From assembly GCF_006539565.1 (NCBI RefSeq), contig NZ_BJNG01000048.1, positions 1-42,758 on the forward strand: 42,758 bases of DNA, given 5' to 3'. Below, piece by piece: positions 29,433-37,515 of this stretch; within the stretch, counting starts at the first letter, position 1; every line of letters begins with the position of its first letter. Under the pieces are notes generated by a model. The model was given only the letters and a program-made list of their open reading frames with translations. It had not been told where the DNA came from and did not search any database. The position numbers and the translations under genes are program-made. Source of the DNA: Pseudonocardia hydrocarbonoxydans (GTDB lineage Bacteria > Actinomycetota > Actinomycetes > Mycobacteriales > Pseudonocardiaceae).

Positions 29433-30287
29433 TCAGCCGCCGGGCCACCCGGCCCGCGGCTCCGGCGCGTCGGCCACCAGTATCCGGCCGGTGCGGTCGG
29501 CCAGCGCCGACTCCACGCCCTCGACGCCCCGCCAGTCGGCGTCGCACACGAACAGCGTCCGCCCGTCGGGCCCGCCGAGCATGGCCGCGAAGCCGAACTG
29601 CTCCTGCGGCACGCGGTGGGTGACCTCCCCGTCCAGCACCCGCACGCAGACGTCGCCGCCGGTCGCCCCAGGCTCCTTCGCCGCGTGCGTCCACACCGCC
29701 CCGGCGGCGTCGAGCGTGATCCCGTCGGGGCCCAGGCCCTCGGCCCACGTGCGGCGACCGGACAGCCCGCCGTCGGCGTCGACGTCGAACGCCGTGAGGA
29801 CACCGGCGAAGGACTCCGCGACCAGCAGCGTCCGCCCGTCGGGGGTGATCACCATGCCGTTGGGGAACCGCAGCCCGTCGGCGACGCGGCGGACCTCCCC
29901 GTCGGGCCGGACCAGGTCGATCCAGCCGGGCGAGGGCGCCTCACCGGCGAGGAAGTCGAACGCGAACCCGTTGACGTAGGCGTTGCCCGCCCCGTCGACG
30001 ACGATCTCCGCGCCGCCGCAGTCGGCGTGCGGCACGACGGTGCCGTCGGGCTCGTGGCGCAGCAGGCGCTCGCCGGTGACGAGCATCCGCCCGTCGGGCA
30101 GGAAGTCGAACGACCAGCCCAGGCCGTCCGGGCCCGCGGCCACCACCTCGGCCCGTCCGTCCAGGTCGACGGCGACGATCTCCCCGGCCCCCCAGTGGGC
30201 GAACCACAGGCGGCCGTCGTGCCAGCGCGGCGACTCGACGTAGGCGAGGCCGTCGAGCAGCACGCGGGGCCGGATCAATTCAGACAC
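29433..30287 (-). CDS. SMP-30/gluconolactonase-family lactonase
   Basis: A 284-residue six-bladed beta-propeller of the SMP-30/gluconolaconase/LRE family. Metal and active-site landmarks are GLAYVESPRWHDGRLWFAHW (Glu and Trp at the first blade), GNAYVNGFAFDF (Asn), FPNGMVITPDGRTLLVAES (Asn, Asp) and GPDGITLDAAGAVW (Asp). Members open sugar or other lactones with a divalent metal. GTG 30287 has AAGGAG 6 nt upstream. It overlaps the alpha/beta hydrolase gene by 8 bp, so both form one operon, which is divergent from an HxlR-type regulator. The natural lactone is unknown. Confidence 0.88.
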   Translation of the reverse strand: MSELIRPRVLLDGLAYVESPRWHDGRLWFAHWGAGEIVAVDLDGRAEVVAAGPDGLGWSFDFLPDGRMLVTGERLLRHEPDGTVVPHADCGGAEIVVDGAGNAYVNGFAFDFLAGEAPSPGWIDLVRPDGEVRRVADGLRFPNGMVITPDGRTLLVAESFAGVLTAFDVDADGGLSGRRTWAEGLGPDGITLDAAGAVWTHAAKEPGATGGDVCVRVLDGEVTHRVPQEQFGFAAMLGGPDGRTLFVCDADWRGVEGVESALADRTGRILVADAPEPRAGWPGG

Positions 30288-31050
30288 GGGGAGCTCCTTC
30301 GGTGGTCGAGACCAGGTAGCCGGCCAGCTCGGCCGGGCGGGACAGGGCGACGAGGTGGCCGCCGGGCAGCACGTCGGGGTCGAGGCCGAGGCGTTCGCGA
30401 GCGATCCGGCGCTGGAAGTCGACCGGGAAGAAGCGGTCGTCGCGGGTGGCGAGCACCCGCGTGGGCACGTCCGGCCACGCCTCGAGCGGCCAGGTGCCCG
30501 CGAAGATCCCGTCCTCCTGCTCGACGAGCCGCGCGAACGCCGCCTCGACGACGTCGGCGGGGACGTCGTGGAACATGGTCTCCCGCTGGTCGGGGTCGGA
30601 CTGCAGGTCACGCCCGTCGCACTCGGCGGCGGCGGCGATCGCCGCCTCGAAGCCGGTGGCGTCCCACCAGGACCCCAGGTCCTCACCCGGCAGCGGGATC
30701 ATCGCGTTGACCAGCACCAGCCCGGCGGCGTCCAGCGGTCCGCAGGCGAGCGGGGCGCTGAACCCGCCCAGCGAGCTCCCCACCAGCACGACGCCGGTGC
30801 GCCCTCCCGCCGCCGCCACGATCGCGGCCGCGTAGTCGGTGACGCGCGCGTCCGGGTCGCCGGAGGGCAGGTCGACGGCGATCGCCTCGTGCCCGCGGCC
30901 CTCCAGCTCCGCGACGACGCGGTGCCAGTACCAGGCCGAGCCGCCCGCTCCCGGGACCAGCACGAACGTAGCGAGCCGGGCGGGCTCCGTCGGGTCGAGG
31001 AGGGCGAGGTCGGCGGCGGGGAGGCCGGGGACACGCTGGGTCGGCGCCAT
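30280..31050 (-). CDS. Alpha/beta-fold hydrolase (esterase/lyase type)
   Basis: A 256-residue alpha/beta hydrolase resembling the plant methyl-esterase/hydroxynitrile-lyase branch: TFVLVPGAGGSAWYWHRVV, ELEGRGHEAIAVDLPSGDPD, nucleophile elbow VVLVGSSLGGFSAPL, acid in VLATRDDRFFPVDFQ and His in VLPGGHLVALSRP. ATG 31050 is preferred over a GTG at 31053 because AGGAG lies 4 nt upstream; that ribosome binding site is itself inside an operator arm, so a bound repressor would also cover it. It precedes the lactonase gene, and the two enzymes may act in sequence on an ester or lactone. Confidence 0.88.
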   Translation of the reverse strand: MAPTQRVPGLPAADLALLDPTEPARLATFVLVPGAGGSAWYWHRVVAELEGRGHEAIAVDLPSGDPDARVTDYAAAIVAAAGGRTGVVLVGSSLGGFSAPLACGPLDAAGLVLVNAMIPLPGEDLGSWWDATGFEAAIAAAAECDGRDLQSDPDQRETMFHDVPADVVEAAFARLVEQEDGIFAGTWPLEAWPDVPTRVLATRDDRFFPVDFQRRIARERLGLDPDVLPGGHLVALSRPAELAGYLVSTTEGAPRV

Positions 31051-31053
31051 CAC

Positions 31054-31079
31054 ACTCCTAGACTAGGAGTAGAAACTCC
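31054..31079. promoter_or_regulatory. Operator between the hydrolase/lactonase operon and the HxlR-type gene
   Basis: ACTCCTA-gac-TAGGAGT (31054-31070) is a perfect 7-bp inverted repeat, and a further ACTCC at 31075-31079 pairs with GGAGT to give an overlapping second palindrome. It occupies the divergent promoter region and the ribosome binding site of the hydrolase. It is the probable target of the adjacent HxlR-type regulator. Confidence 0.65.
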
Positions 31080-31091
31080 TGAAGTGCAAGC

Positions 31092-31097
31092 TAAAGT
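31092..31097 (+). promoter_or_regulatory. Leaderless -10 box of the HxlR-type gene
   Basis: TAAAGT ends 6 nt before the ATG at 31104, and lies 13 bp to the right of the operator. Confidence 0.5.
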
Positions 31098-31103
31098 GGT
31101 GGC

Positions 31104-31748
31104 ATGCGGAGCTACGACGATCCCTGCGGCGTCGCCCGGGCACTCGACGCGGTCGGCGAGCGCTGGGCGCTGCTGGTCGTGCGCGACCTCCTGCTCGGGC
31201 CGAAACGCTTCACCGACCTGGCCGCCGGGCTCGCCGGCATGAGCCAGAACGTGCTCGCCCAGCGGCTGCGCGACCTGGAGGGCCAGGGGATCGTCCGCCG
31301 GCGGGTGCTGGGACCGCCGTCGGGCGCCCGGGTCTACGAGCTCACCGAAGCGGGGTACGAGCTGGAGGAGACGGTGCTGGCCCTGGCCCGGTGGGGCAGC
31401 CGCGCCCCGCGGCACGAGCGGGGCGCGCTCACCGCCGACGCCTTCGCCCTGGCCCTGCGCACCACGTTCGACGCCGACGCGGCGGGCGGCATGCGGGGCA
31501 CGCTCGCCCTGCACCTGGGGGCGGACCGGTTCACCGCGGAGATCGCCGACGGGCGCTTCCGGATCTCCCGGGGCGAGGCCGCCGATCCCGACGCGGTGCT
31601 CACCACCGACGCCGCGGCCGCGCAGGGGATCGTGTTCGGCGGTGCGGACCTGCCGCCCGGCGCCGTCACCGGCGACCGGGCGCTGGCGGAACGCTTCGTG
31701 CGGCTGTTCCCGCGACCGCGGCCGCGCGGGGTGTCAGCGACTGGGTGA
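31104..31748 (+). CDS. HxlR-family regulator fused to an SCP-2-like domain
   Basis: A 214-residue regulator. Residues 1-95 form the HxlR winged helix (CGVARALDAVGERWALLVVRDLLLG, FTDLAAGLAGMSQNVLAQRL, VYELTEAGYELE). Residues 115-205 look like an SCP-2 sterol-carrier-type fold (LALHLGADRFTAEIADGRFRI, ADPDAVLTTDAAAAQGIVFGG). Such fusions occur in actinobacteria, and the SCP-2 part probably binds a hydrophobic ligand and acts as the sensor. It is head-to-head with the hydrolase/lactonase operon across a palindromic operator. Its end overlaps the convergent YihY gene by 15 bp. Confidence 0.86.
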   Translation: MRSYDDPCGVARALDAVGERWALLVVRDLLLGPKRFTDLAAGLAGMSQNVLAQRLRDLEGQGIVRRRVLGPPSGARVYELTEAGYELEETVLALARWGSRAPRHERGALTADAFALALRTTFDADAAGGMRGTLALHLGADRFTAEIADGRFRISRGEAADPDAVLTTDAAAAQGIVFGGADLPPGAVTGDRALAERFVRLFPRPRPRGVSATG

Positions 31749-32729
31749 GTCCGGGTGCTCGTCGAGGTCGTCGGGGATGCCGTCGTCGTCGCTGTCGAGC
31801 AGCAGCGGATCCGGCCGGCCCGCCCGCACCGCCTCCAGCTGCGCGGCCAGCGCGATCCCCGCCAGCAGGGCGATCCCGGTGAGGTTGGCCCAGATCAGCA
31901 GCGCCATCACGGCCGTGAGCGGGCCGTAGGTCTCGTCGAACCCGGCGGCGGCCACCACGTAGAGCGCGAGCAGCCCGGAGGCCACGAGCCAGGCCAGCAC
32001 CGTGACCGCCGCCCCCACCGCGAGCCAGCTCAGGCCGGGCTGGCGGCGCCGCGGCGCGTACCGGAACAGCAGAGTGACGGCGACGACGAGCAGCGCGAGC
32101 CCCACCGGCCAGCGCACGACGTCCCAGACGGTCTCGGCGGGGTCACCCCAGCGGTAGACCTCCTCCAGCGCCTCCCCGAACGGCTCCCCGGCCACGATCA
32201 GCAGCAGGCCCAGCGCCATGGCGACGCCCGCGGTCGCGGTGAGCAGGGCCGCGTTGCCGTACTTGCGCAGGGCGGGCCGGTCGCGCTTGGTGCCGTAGAT
32301 GCGGTTGGCCCCGCGTTCGAGCTGGGCGAACGGCGACGTCGCCGCCAGGAACGCGGTCACCAGACCCAGGACGACCACGACCTCGCCACGCTCGCTGCCC
32401 TCGTCGTCGCTCGCGAGGACGTCCGCGAGCAAGGCGTCGCTGCTGCCCGGTGAGATCGCGACGACGGTGCGCGCGACCACCTGGGCGATCGACTCGGCGC
32501 CGAGTGCGGTCGCGAGGCCGGCCCCGGCGATGACCAGGGGCACCGCGGCGAGCGCGAGCTGCAGCGCGAACGCCCGGGCGTGGCTGAACCCGTCGCCGTA
32601 GCGGAAGCGGACGAAGGCCGTCACGAACAGGTGGCCCAGGTGGTAGCGGCGCACGGTGTGCCACGCGTCGTCGGCGGAGAGGTCCTCGCCCATCAGCTCG
32701 GTCTCCGGGACCGCGCGCACCGAACTCAC
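31734..32729 (-). CDS. YihY/BrkB-family membrane protein with a calcium-type acidic tail
   Basis: A 331-residue integral membrane protein of the YihY/UPF0761 family, often misnamed ribonuclease BN. It shows about six transmembrane helices and the family signatures around FALQLALAAVPLVIAGAG, SPFAQLERGANRIYGTKRDR, TYGPLTAVMALLIWANLTG. Its transport role is unproven. The last 22 residues hold LDSDDDGIPDDLDEHPDS, which matches a thrombospondin type-3/EF-hand-like calcium loop and is not usual in the family. GTG 32729 is 6 nt from a TAGGTT box, so a leaderless start is favoured; ATG 32693 is an alternative. Confidence 0.84.
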   Translation of the reverse strand: MSSVRAVPETELMGEDLSADDAWHTVRRYHLGHLFVTAFVRFRYGDGFSHARAFALQLALAAVPLVIAGAGLATALGAESIAQVVARTVVAISPGSSDALLADVLASDDEGSERGEVVVVLGLVTAFLAATSPFAQLERGANRIYGTKRDRPALRKYGNAALLTATAGVAMALGLLLIVAGEPFGEALEEVYRWGDPAETVWDVVRWPVGLALLVVAVTLLFRYAPRRRQPGLSWLAVGAAVTVLAWLVASGLLALYVVAAAGFDETYGPLTAVMALLIWANLTGIALLAGIALAAQLEAVRAGRPDPLLLDSDDDGIPDDLDEHPDSPSR

Positions 32730-32735
32730 GGACAG

Positions 32736-32741
32736 AACCTA
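32736..32741 (-). promoter_or_regulatory. Leaderless -10 box of the YihY gene
   Basis: TAGGTT on the minus strand ends 6 nt before the GTG at 32729 and directly abuts the hairpin at 32742-32785, so the clpC terminator takes up the place of a -35 box. Confidence 0.45.
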
Positions 32742-32785
32742 CGCGAACGGCCCGCCGGGACCGAGGTCCCGACGGGCCGTTCGCG
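32742..32785 (-). terminator. Terminator hairpin after clpC1
   Basis: Two 21-bp arms (32742-32762 and 32765-32785) are complementary with one mismatch and only 2 nt between them. It lies 14 nt beyond the clpC1 stop, in the direction of transcription. No T-run follows. The arm start GCGAACGGC is shared with the hairpin at 8660. Confidence 0.75.
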
Positions 32786-32799
32786 GTGGTGCGGGTGCC

Positions 32800-35343
32800 T
32801 TACTCCTCGCCCGACTTCGCCAGGTCGACCGGCGGGGCGTCGGGGACCATGACCGGCTTGGGCTCACCGCGGAAGGTGAACTTCGCCTTGTCGTCGGCGG
32901 CCTTCGAGTCCTCGGCGTCGGGGTCGATGCCCTCGACGTCGACGATCACGATCTGCCCGGGCGAGATCTCGCCGAACAGGATCTTCTCCGACAGCTGGTC
33001 CTCGATCTCGCGCTGGATGGTGCGGCGCAGCGGCCGCGCCCCCAGCACCGGGTCGAAGCCGCGGCGGGCCAGCAGGCCCTTGGCGGCCGGGGTGAGCTCG
33101 ATGGCCATGTCCTTGTTGGCCAGCGCACCCTCGACCCGGGTGATCATGAGGTCGACCATCGTGATGATCTGCTGCTCGGTGAGCTGGTGGAACACCACGA
33201 TGTCGTCGATGCGGTTGAGGAACTCCGGGCGGAAGTGCTTCTTCAGCTCGTCGTTGACCTTCGACTTCATCCGCTCGTAGTTGGACTGCTCGTCGTTGTT
33301 CTGGGCGAAGCCCAGGCCGACGGCCTTGGAGATGTCCTGCGTGCCGAGGTTCGAGGTGAAGATGATGACGGTGTTCTTGAAGTCGACCGTGCGGCCCTGG
33401 CCGTCGGTCAGGCGACCGTCCTCCAGCACCTGCAGGAGCGTGTTGTAGATCTCCTGGTGCGCCTTCTCGATCTCGTCGAACAGCACCACCGAGAACGGCT
33501 TGCGACGCACCTTCTCCGTCAGCTGGCCGCCCTCCTCGTAGCCCACGTACCCGGGAGGGGCACCGAACAGGCGCGAGGCGGTGTAGCGGTCGTGGAACTC
33601 GCCCATGTCGATCTGGATGAGCGCGTCGTCCTCGCCGAACAGGAAGTTCGCCAGCGCCTTGGACAGCTCGGTCTTACCCACACCGGACGGGCCGGCGAAG
33701 ATGAACGAGCCCGAGGGGCGCTTGGGGTCCTTCAGGCCGGCGCGCGTGCGACGGATCGCCTTCGCGACCGACTTGACGGCCTCCTCCTGCCCGATGATCC
33801 GCTTGTGGAGCTCGTCCTCCATCTTGAGGAGACGGGTCGTCTCCTCCTCGGTGAGCTTGAAGACGGGGATGCCGGTCCAGTTGGCGAGGACCTCGGCGAT
33901 CTGCTCCTCGTCGACCTCGGCGACGACGTCGAGGTCGCCGGACTTCCACTGCTTCTCCCGCTCGCCCTTCTGGGCCAGCAGCTGCTTCTCCGAGTCGCGC
34001 AGGTTCGCCGCGCGCTCGAAGTCCTGCGCGTCGATCGCGGACTCCTTGTCGCGACGGACGTTGGCGATCTTCTCGTCGAACTCGCGCAGGTCCGGCGGCG
34101 CGGTCATCCGGCGGATGCGCATCCGCGCGCCCGCTTCGTCGATCAGGTCGATCGCCTTGTCCGGCAGGAACCGGTCGGAGATGTAGCGGTCGGCCAGCGT
34201 GGCCGCCGACACCAGCGCCCCGTCGGTGATCGTGACGCGGTGGTGCGACTCGTACCGGTCGCGCAGACCCTTGAGGATCTCGATGGTGTGCGTGACCGTC
34301 GGCTCGCCCACCTGGATCGGCTGGAAGCGACGCTCCAGGGCCGGGTCCTTCTCGACGTACTTGCGGTACTCGTCGAGGGTGGTGGCGCCGATGGTCTGCA
34401 GCTCGCCGCGGGCCAGCATCGGCTTGAGGATGCTGGCGGCGTCGATCGCGCCCTCGGCCGCACCCGCCCCGACGAGGGTGTGGATCTCGTCGATGAACAG
34501 GATGATGTCGCCGCGCGTGCGGATCTCCTTGAGCACCTTCTTCAGGCGCTCCTCGAAGTCACCGCGGTAGCGCGATCCGGCGACCAGCGAGCCCAGGTCG
34601 AGCGTGTAGAGCTGCTTGTCCTTGAGGGTCTCGGGGACCTCGCCCTTGATGATGTTCTGGGCCAGGCCCTCGACGGCCGCGGTCTTGCCGACGCCCGCCT
34701 CACCGATCAGGACCGGGTTGTTCTTGGTCCTCCGGGAGAGGACCTGCATGATCCGCTCGATCTCCTTCTCCCGGCCGATGACCGGGTCCAGCTTGCCCTC
34801 ACGGGCCTGCTGGGTGAGGTTGCGACCGAACTGGTCGAGCACCAGCGACGAGCTGGGGGTGCCCTCGCCGCGGCCACCGGAGGCGCCCTCGGCGGGCTCC
34901 TTGCCCTGGTAGCCGGACAGGAGCTGCAGCACCTGCTGGCGGACCCGGTTGAGGTCGGCTCCCAGCTTGACCAGGACCTGCGCCGCGACACCCTCGCCCT
35001 CGCGGATCAGGCCGAGCAGGATGTGCTCGGTGCCGATGTAGTTGTGGCCGAGCTGGAGCGCCTCGCGCAGCGAGAGCTCCAGGACCTTCTTGGCCCGCGG
35101 CGTGAACGGGATGTGCCCGCTCGGTGCCTGCTGGCCCTGGCCGATGATCTCCTCGACCTGCTGCCGGACGCCCTCCAGGGCGATCCCGAGGGACTCCAGG
35201 GCCTTCGCGGCCACTCCCTCTCCCTCGTGGATGAGGCCGAGGAGGATGTGCTCGGTGCCGATGTAGTTGTGGTTGAGCATCCGGGCCTCTTCTTGGGCCA
35301 GGACGACAACACGCCTTGCTCGGTCGGTGAACCTCTCGAACAT
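32800..35343 (-). CDS. clpC1: ATP-dependent Clp protease ATP-binding subunit ClpC1
   Basis: An 847-residue AAA+ unfoldase, the length of mycobacterial ClpC1. Domains in order: two Clp-N repeats (about 1-145, each with the pattern HNYIGTEHILLGLI), D1 AAA+ with Walker A GEAGVGKTA and Walker B ILFIDEIH, an UVR-containing middle coiled segment (about 420-475), D2 AAA+ with GPSGVGKTE and VVLFDEIEKAH, and the ClpP-docking loop region near VGLGFAQ. It feeds unfolded substrates to ClpP1P2 in the cytoplasm and is the target of cyclomarin-type antibiotics. The ATG at 35343 has GAGGAG 5 nt upstream; a longer frame upstream lacks support. Confidence 0.97.
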   Translation of the reverse strand: MFERFTDRARRVVVLAQEEARMLNHNYIGTEHILLGLIHEGEGVAAKALESLGIALEGVRQQVEEIIGQGQQAPSGHIPFTPRAKKVLELSLREALQLGHNYIGTEHILLGLIREGEGVAAQVLVKLGADLNRVRQQVLQLLSGYQGKEPAEGASGGRGEGTPSSSLVLDQFGRNLTQQAREGKLDPVIGREKEIERIMQVLSRRTKNNPVLIGEAGVGKTAAVEGLAQNIIKGEVPETLKDKQLYTLDLGSLVAGSRYRGDFEERLKKVLKEIRTRGDIILFIDEIHTLVGAGAAEGAIDAASILKPMLARGELQTIGATTLDEYRKYVEKDPALERRFQPIQVGEPTVTHTIEILKGLRDRYESHHRVTITDGALVSAATLADRYISDRFLPDKAIDLIDEAGARMRIRRMTAPPDLREFDEKIANVRRDKESAIDAQDFERAANLRDSEKQLLAQKGEREKQWKSGDLDVVAEVDEEQIAEVLANWTGIPVFKLTEEETTRLLKMEDELHKRIIGQEEAVKSVAKAIRRTRAGLKDPKRPSGSFIFAGPSGVGKTELSKALANFLFGEDDALIQIDMGEFHDRYTASRLFGAPPGYVGYEEGGQLTEKVRRKPFSVVLFDEIEKAHQEIYNTLLQVLEDGRLTDGQGRTVDFKNTVIIFTSNLGTQDISKAVGLGFAQNNDEQSNYERMKSKVNDELKKHFRPEFLNRIDDIVVFHQLTEQQIITMVDLMITRVEGALANKDMAIELTPAAKGLLARRGFDPVLGARPLRRTIQREIEDQLSEKILFGEISPGQIVIVDVEGIDPDAEDSKAADDKAKFTFRGEPKPVMVPDAPPVDLAKSGEE

Positions 35344-35384
35344 TTCGTCTCCTCGCCTGCTGCGCCGTGCTACGCGCCTACGCC

Positions 35385-35390
35385 ACTGTA
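35385..35390 (-). promoter_or_regulatory. Candidate -10 box of clpC1
   Basis: TACAGT on the minus strand lies 41 nt before the clpC1 ATG and would give a leader of about 35 nt. The rest of the 131-bp gap to lsr2 shows no clear palindrome. Confidence 0.4.
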
Positions 35391-35474
35391 TCGGGCGTCC
35401 CCGGGTGTGCGCCTCCGTTGCGGACCGCACGTACGTGGTCGTCGCAACATGCGACGGTCACGCGGCATTCCGGA

Positions 35475-35813
35475 TCAGTTGTTCTCCCGGTGGTAGGCCT
35501 CCAGCACCTCCGACGGGATGCGCCCGCGGTCGGAGACCTTCATCTCCCGCTTGCGGGCCCAGTCGCGGATGGCCTGGTTCTGCTCGCGGTCGATCACCGG
35601 CCGGCGCGGTGCGGCCGCACCGCGGCGGGCGCGCCCTCCGGTGACCTTGCGCGCCGAGGCCACGAACTCGGCGAACGCGTCGCGCAGCCGTCCGGCGTTG
35701 CTCGCCGAGAGGTCGATCTCGTAGCTCTTTCCGTCGATCGCGAACTCGACGGTCTCGTCGGCGGACTTCCCGTCCAGGTCGTCGACGAGCCGGATCTCCT
35801 TGACCTGTGCCAC
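35475..35813 (-). CDS. lsr2: Lsr2 nucleoid-associated protein
   Basis: A 112-residue protein, the same length as Mtb Lsr2. The N-terminal dimerisation domain reads VKEIRLVDDLDGKSADETVEF and YEIDLSASNAGRLRDAF, followed by a basic linker (GGRARRGAAAPRR) and the DNA-binding C-terminus REQNQAIRDWARKREMKVS with the AT-hook-like RGR in DRGRIPSEVLEAY. Lsr2 bridges DNA and silences AT-rich, often foreign, genes like H-NS. GTG 35813 has AAAAGAGG 7 nt upstream. It sits between lysS and clpC1 exactly as in mycobacteria. Confidence 0.96.
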   Translation of the reverse strand: MAQVKEIRLVDDLDGKSADETVEFAIDGKSYEIDLSASNAGRLRDAFAEFVASARKVTGGRARRGAAAPRRPVIDREQNQAIRDWARKREMKVSDRGRIPSEVLEAYHRENN

Positions 35814-35869
35814 TGTGCGGCCTCTTTTCCGTCGTCCGGGCGGCGATTCCCGCCGTTCCCGGACAAGAT

Positions 35870-35887
35870 ACCTACTCGCGCGTAGGT
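35870..35887. promoter_or_regulatory. Inverted repeat in the lsr2 promoter
   Basis: ACCTAC-tcgcgc-GTAGGT has perfect 6-bp arms. On the minus strand it touches a TATCTT -10-like box (complement of 35865-35870), about 52 nt before the lsr2 GTG. It also lies directly after the lysS stop, so it could instead be a weak lysS terminator. A regulator site for lsr2 is inference. Confidence 0.4.
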
Positions 35888-35890
35888 TGC

Positions 35891-37393
35891 TTACTCCGGA
35901 CGCACGAGCGGGTAGAGGATCGTCTCCCGGATTCCGGCCCCGGTGAGCGTCATCAGCAACCGGTCGATCCCCATTCCCATACCCCCGGTGGGGGGCATTC
36001 CGTACTCCATCGCCCGCAGGAAGTCCTCGTCGAGCTGCATCGCCTCGACATCGCCCGCCGCCGCCAGCAACGACTGCGCGGTGAGCCGTTCCCGTTGCAC
36101 GACCGGGTCGACCAGCTCGGAGTACGCGGTGGCCAGCTCGGTGCCGAAGACGATCAGGTCCCACGCCTCGGCCAGGCGCGGGTCGTCCCGGTGTTGCCTG
36201 GTCAGGGGCCGGACCTCGACCGGGTAGTCGCGGACGAACGTGGGCTCCTGCAGCGTGTGCTCGACCAGCTTCTCGAACAGTTCGAGCACGATCTCGCCGG
36301 CGCCCCAGGAATCCTTGAGATCGACGTCGTGCGCGTCGGCGATCTTCCGCAGTTCGGCCACCGAGGTGTCCGGGTCCACGTCGGTGCCGACCGCCTGCGC
36401 CACCGCGTCGTGCAGCGTGACCGAGCGCCACTCACCGCCCAGATCGTGTTCCGACCCGTCCGCGTGACGGACGATCGTGGAACCGAACACGGCGCGTGCG
36501 CTCTCCACCACGAGGTGCTGTGTGAGCCGCGCCATGTCGTCATAGGTGGCGTAGGCCTGATACGCCTCCAACATCGCGAACTCCGGCGAGTGGGTGGAGT
36601 CGATCCCCTCGTTCCGGAAGTTGCGATTGATCTCGAAGACCCGCTCGATTCCGCCGACCACGCAGCGCTTCAGGAACAGCTCGGGGGCGATCCGCAGGTA
36701 CAGATCCGTGTCGAGCGCATTCGCGTGCGTGACGAACGGCCGCGCGGTGGCCCCGCCGTGCTGCAGCTGCAGCATCGGGGTCTCCACCTCGACGAAGGAC
36801 GCGTCGTGCAGCGCGGCGCGCACCGTGCGCACCACCTCCGCGCGCGTGCGCACCATCTCGCGGGCCTGCGGGCGCACGATCAGGTCGACGTAGCGCTGCC
36901 GCACCCGCGTCTCCTCGGACAGCTCGCGGTGCGCCACCGGCAGCGGCCGCACCGACTTCGCCGTCATCGCCCAGGCGTCGGCCATGACGGACAGCTCGCC
37001 GCGCCGCGACGTCGCCACCTCGCCGTGGACGAACACGTGGTCGCCCAGATCGACGCTCGCCTTCCAGCGGGCCAGCTCGTCCTCGCCGACCAGGGCCAGG
37101 CTGAGCATCGCCTGCAGCTCGGTGCCGTCGCCCTCGCGCAGGGTGGCGAAGCAGAGCTTGCCGGTGTTGCGCAGGAAGATCACCCGACCGGTGACGCCCA
37201 CGATCTCGCCGGTGGCGGTGTCGGGCGGGAGGTCGGGGTGGGCGTCGCGGACCTGGCGCAGGCCGGTCGTCCGCTCCACCGAGACGGGGTAGGGGTCGAG
37301 GCCCGCCGCGAGCATGTCGGCACGCTTGGCCCGGCGCACCCGCATCTGCTCGGGCAGCTCGTTCTCTCCGGTGTCCGGCGCGTCGGTGCTCAC
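35891..37393 (-). CDS. lysS: Lysyl-tRNA synthetase, class II
   Basis: A 500-residue class II synthetase that charges tRNA-Lys. The N-terminal OB-fold anticodon domain covers about residues 50-160 (EIVGVTGRVIFLRNTGKLCFATL). Motif 1 surrounds FVEVETPMLQ, motif 2 is EINRNFRNEGIDSTHSPEFA, and motif 3 is GGMGMGIDRLLMTLT. It is the house-keeping LysS form, not the membrane-fused LysX. The GTG start at 37393 follows a TAGCCT box by 6 nt, again a leaderless layout. lsr2 and clpC1 follow in the same direction but have their own promoters. Confidence 0.96.
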   Translation of the reverse strand: MSTDAPDTGENELPEQMRVRRAKRADMLAAGLDPYPVSVERTTGLRQVRDAHPDLPPDTATGEIVGVTGRVIFLRNTGKLCFATLREGDGTELQAMLSLALVGEDELARWKASVDLGDHVFVHGEVATSRRGELSVMADAWAMTAKSVRPLPVAHRELSEETRVRQRYVDLIVRPQAREMVRTRAEVVRTVRAALHDASFVEVETPMLQLQHGGATARPFVTHANALDTDLYLRIAPELFLKRCVVGGIERVFEINRNFRNEGIDSTHSPEFAMLEAYQAYATYDDMARLTQHLVVESARAVFGSTIVRHADGSEHDLGGEWRSVTLHDAVAQAVGTDVDPDTSVAELRKIADAHDVDLKDSWGAGEIVLELFEKLVEHTLQEPTFVRDYPVEVRPLTRQHRDDPRLAEAWDLIVFGTELATAYSELVDPVVQRERLTAQSLLAAAGDVEAMQLDEDFLRAMEYGMPPTGGMGMGIDRLLMTLTGAGIRETILYPLVRPE

Positions 37394-37399
37394 GCGCCA

Positions 37400-37405
37400 A
37401 GGCTA
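37400..37405 (-). promoter_or_regulatory. Leaderless -10 box of lysS
   Basis: TAGCCT on the minus strand ends 6 nt before the GTG at 37393. Confidence 0.5.
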
Positions 37406-37502
37406 GTGAGCCCCGTTCCCGGGTCCCCGCACCGGTGGTCGGGATCGTCGCCCGCGGCGCGGGACGGCCGGATCGCACCGCACGGGGTGGGCGCAGGCGC
37501 CG

Positions 37503-37508
37503 TAGCCT
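37503..37508 (+). promoter_or_regulatory. Leaderless -10 box of the methyltransferase gene
   Basis: TAGCCT ends 7 nt before the ATG at 37516. Confidence 0.5.
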
Positions 37509-37515
37509 CGGGACG

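Noticed and set aside
32656..35496. A 946-residue plus-strand open frame opposite clpC1
   Set aside because: It is the exact antisense of a fully conserved ClpC1 and has the composition of a shadow frame.
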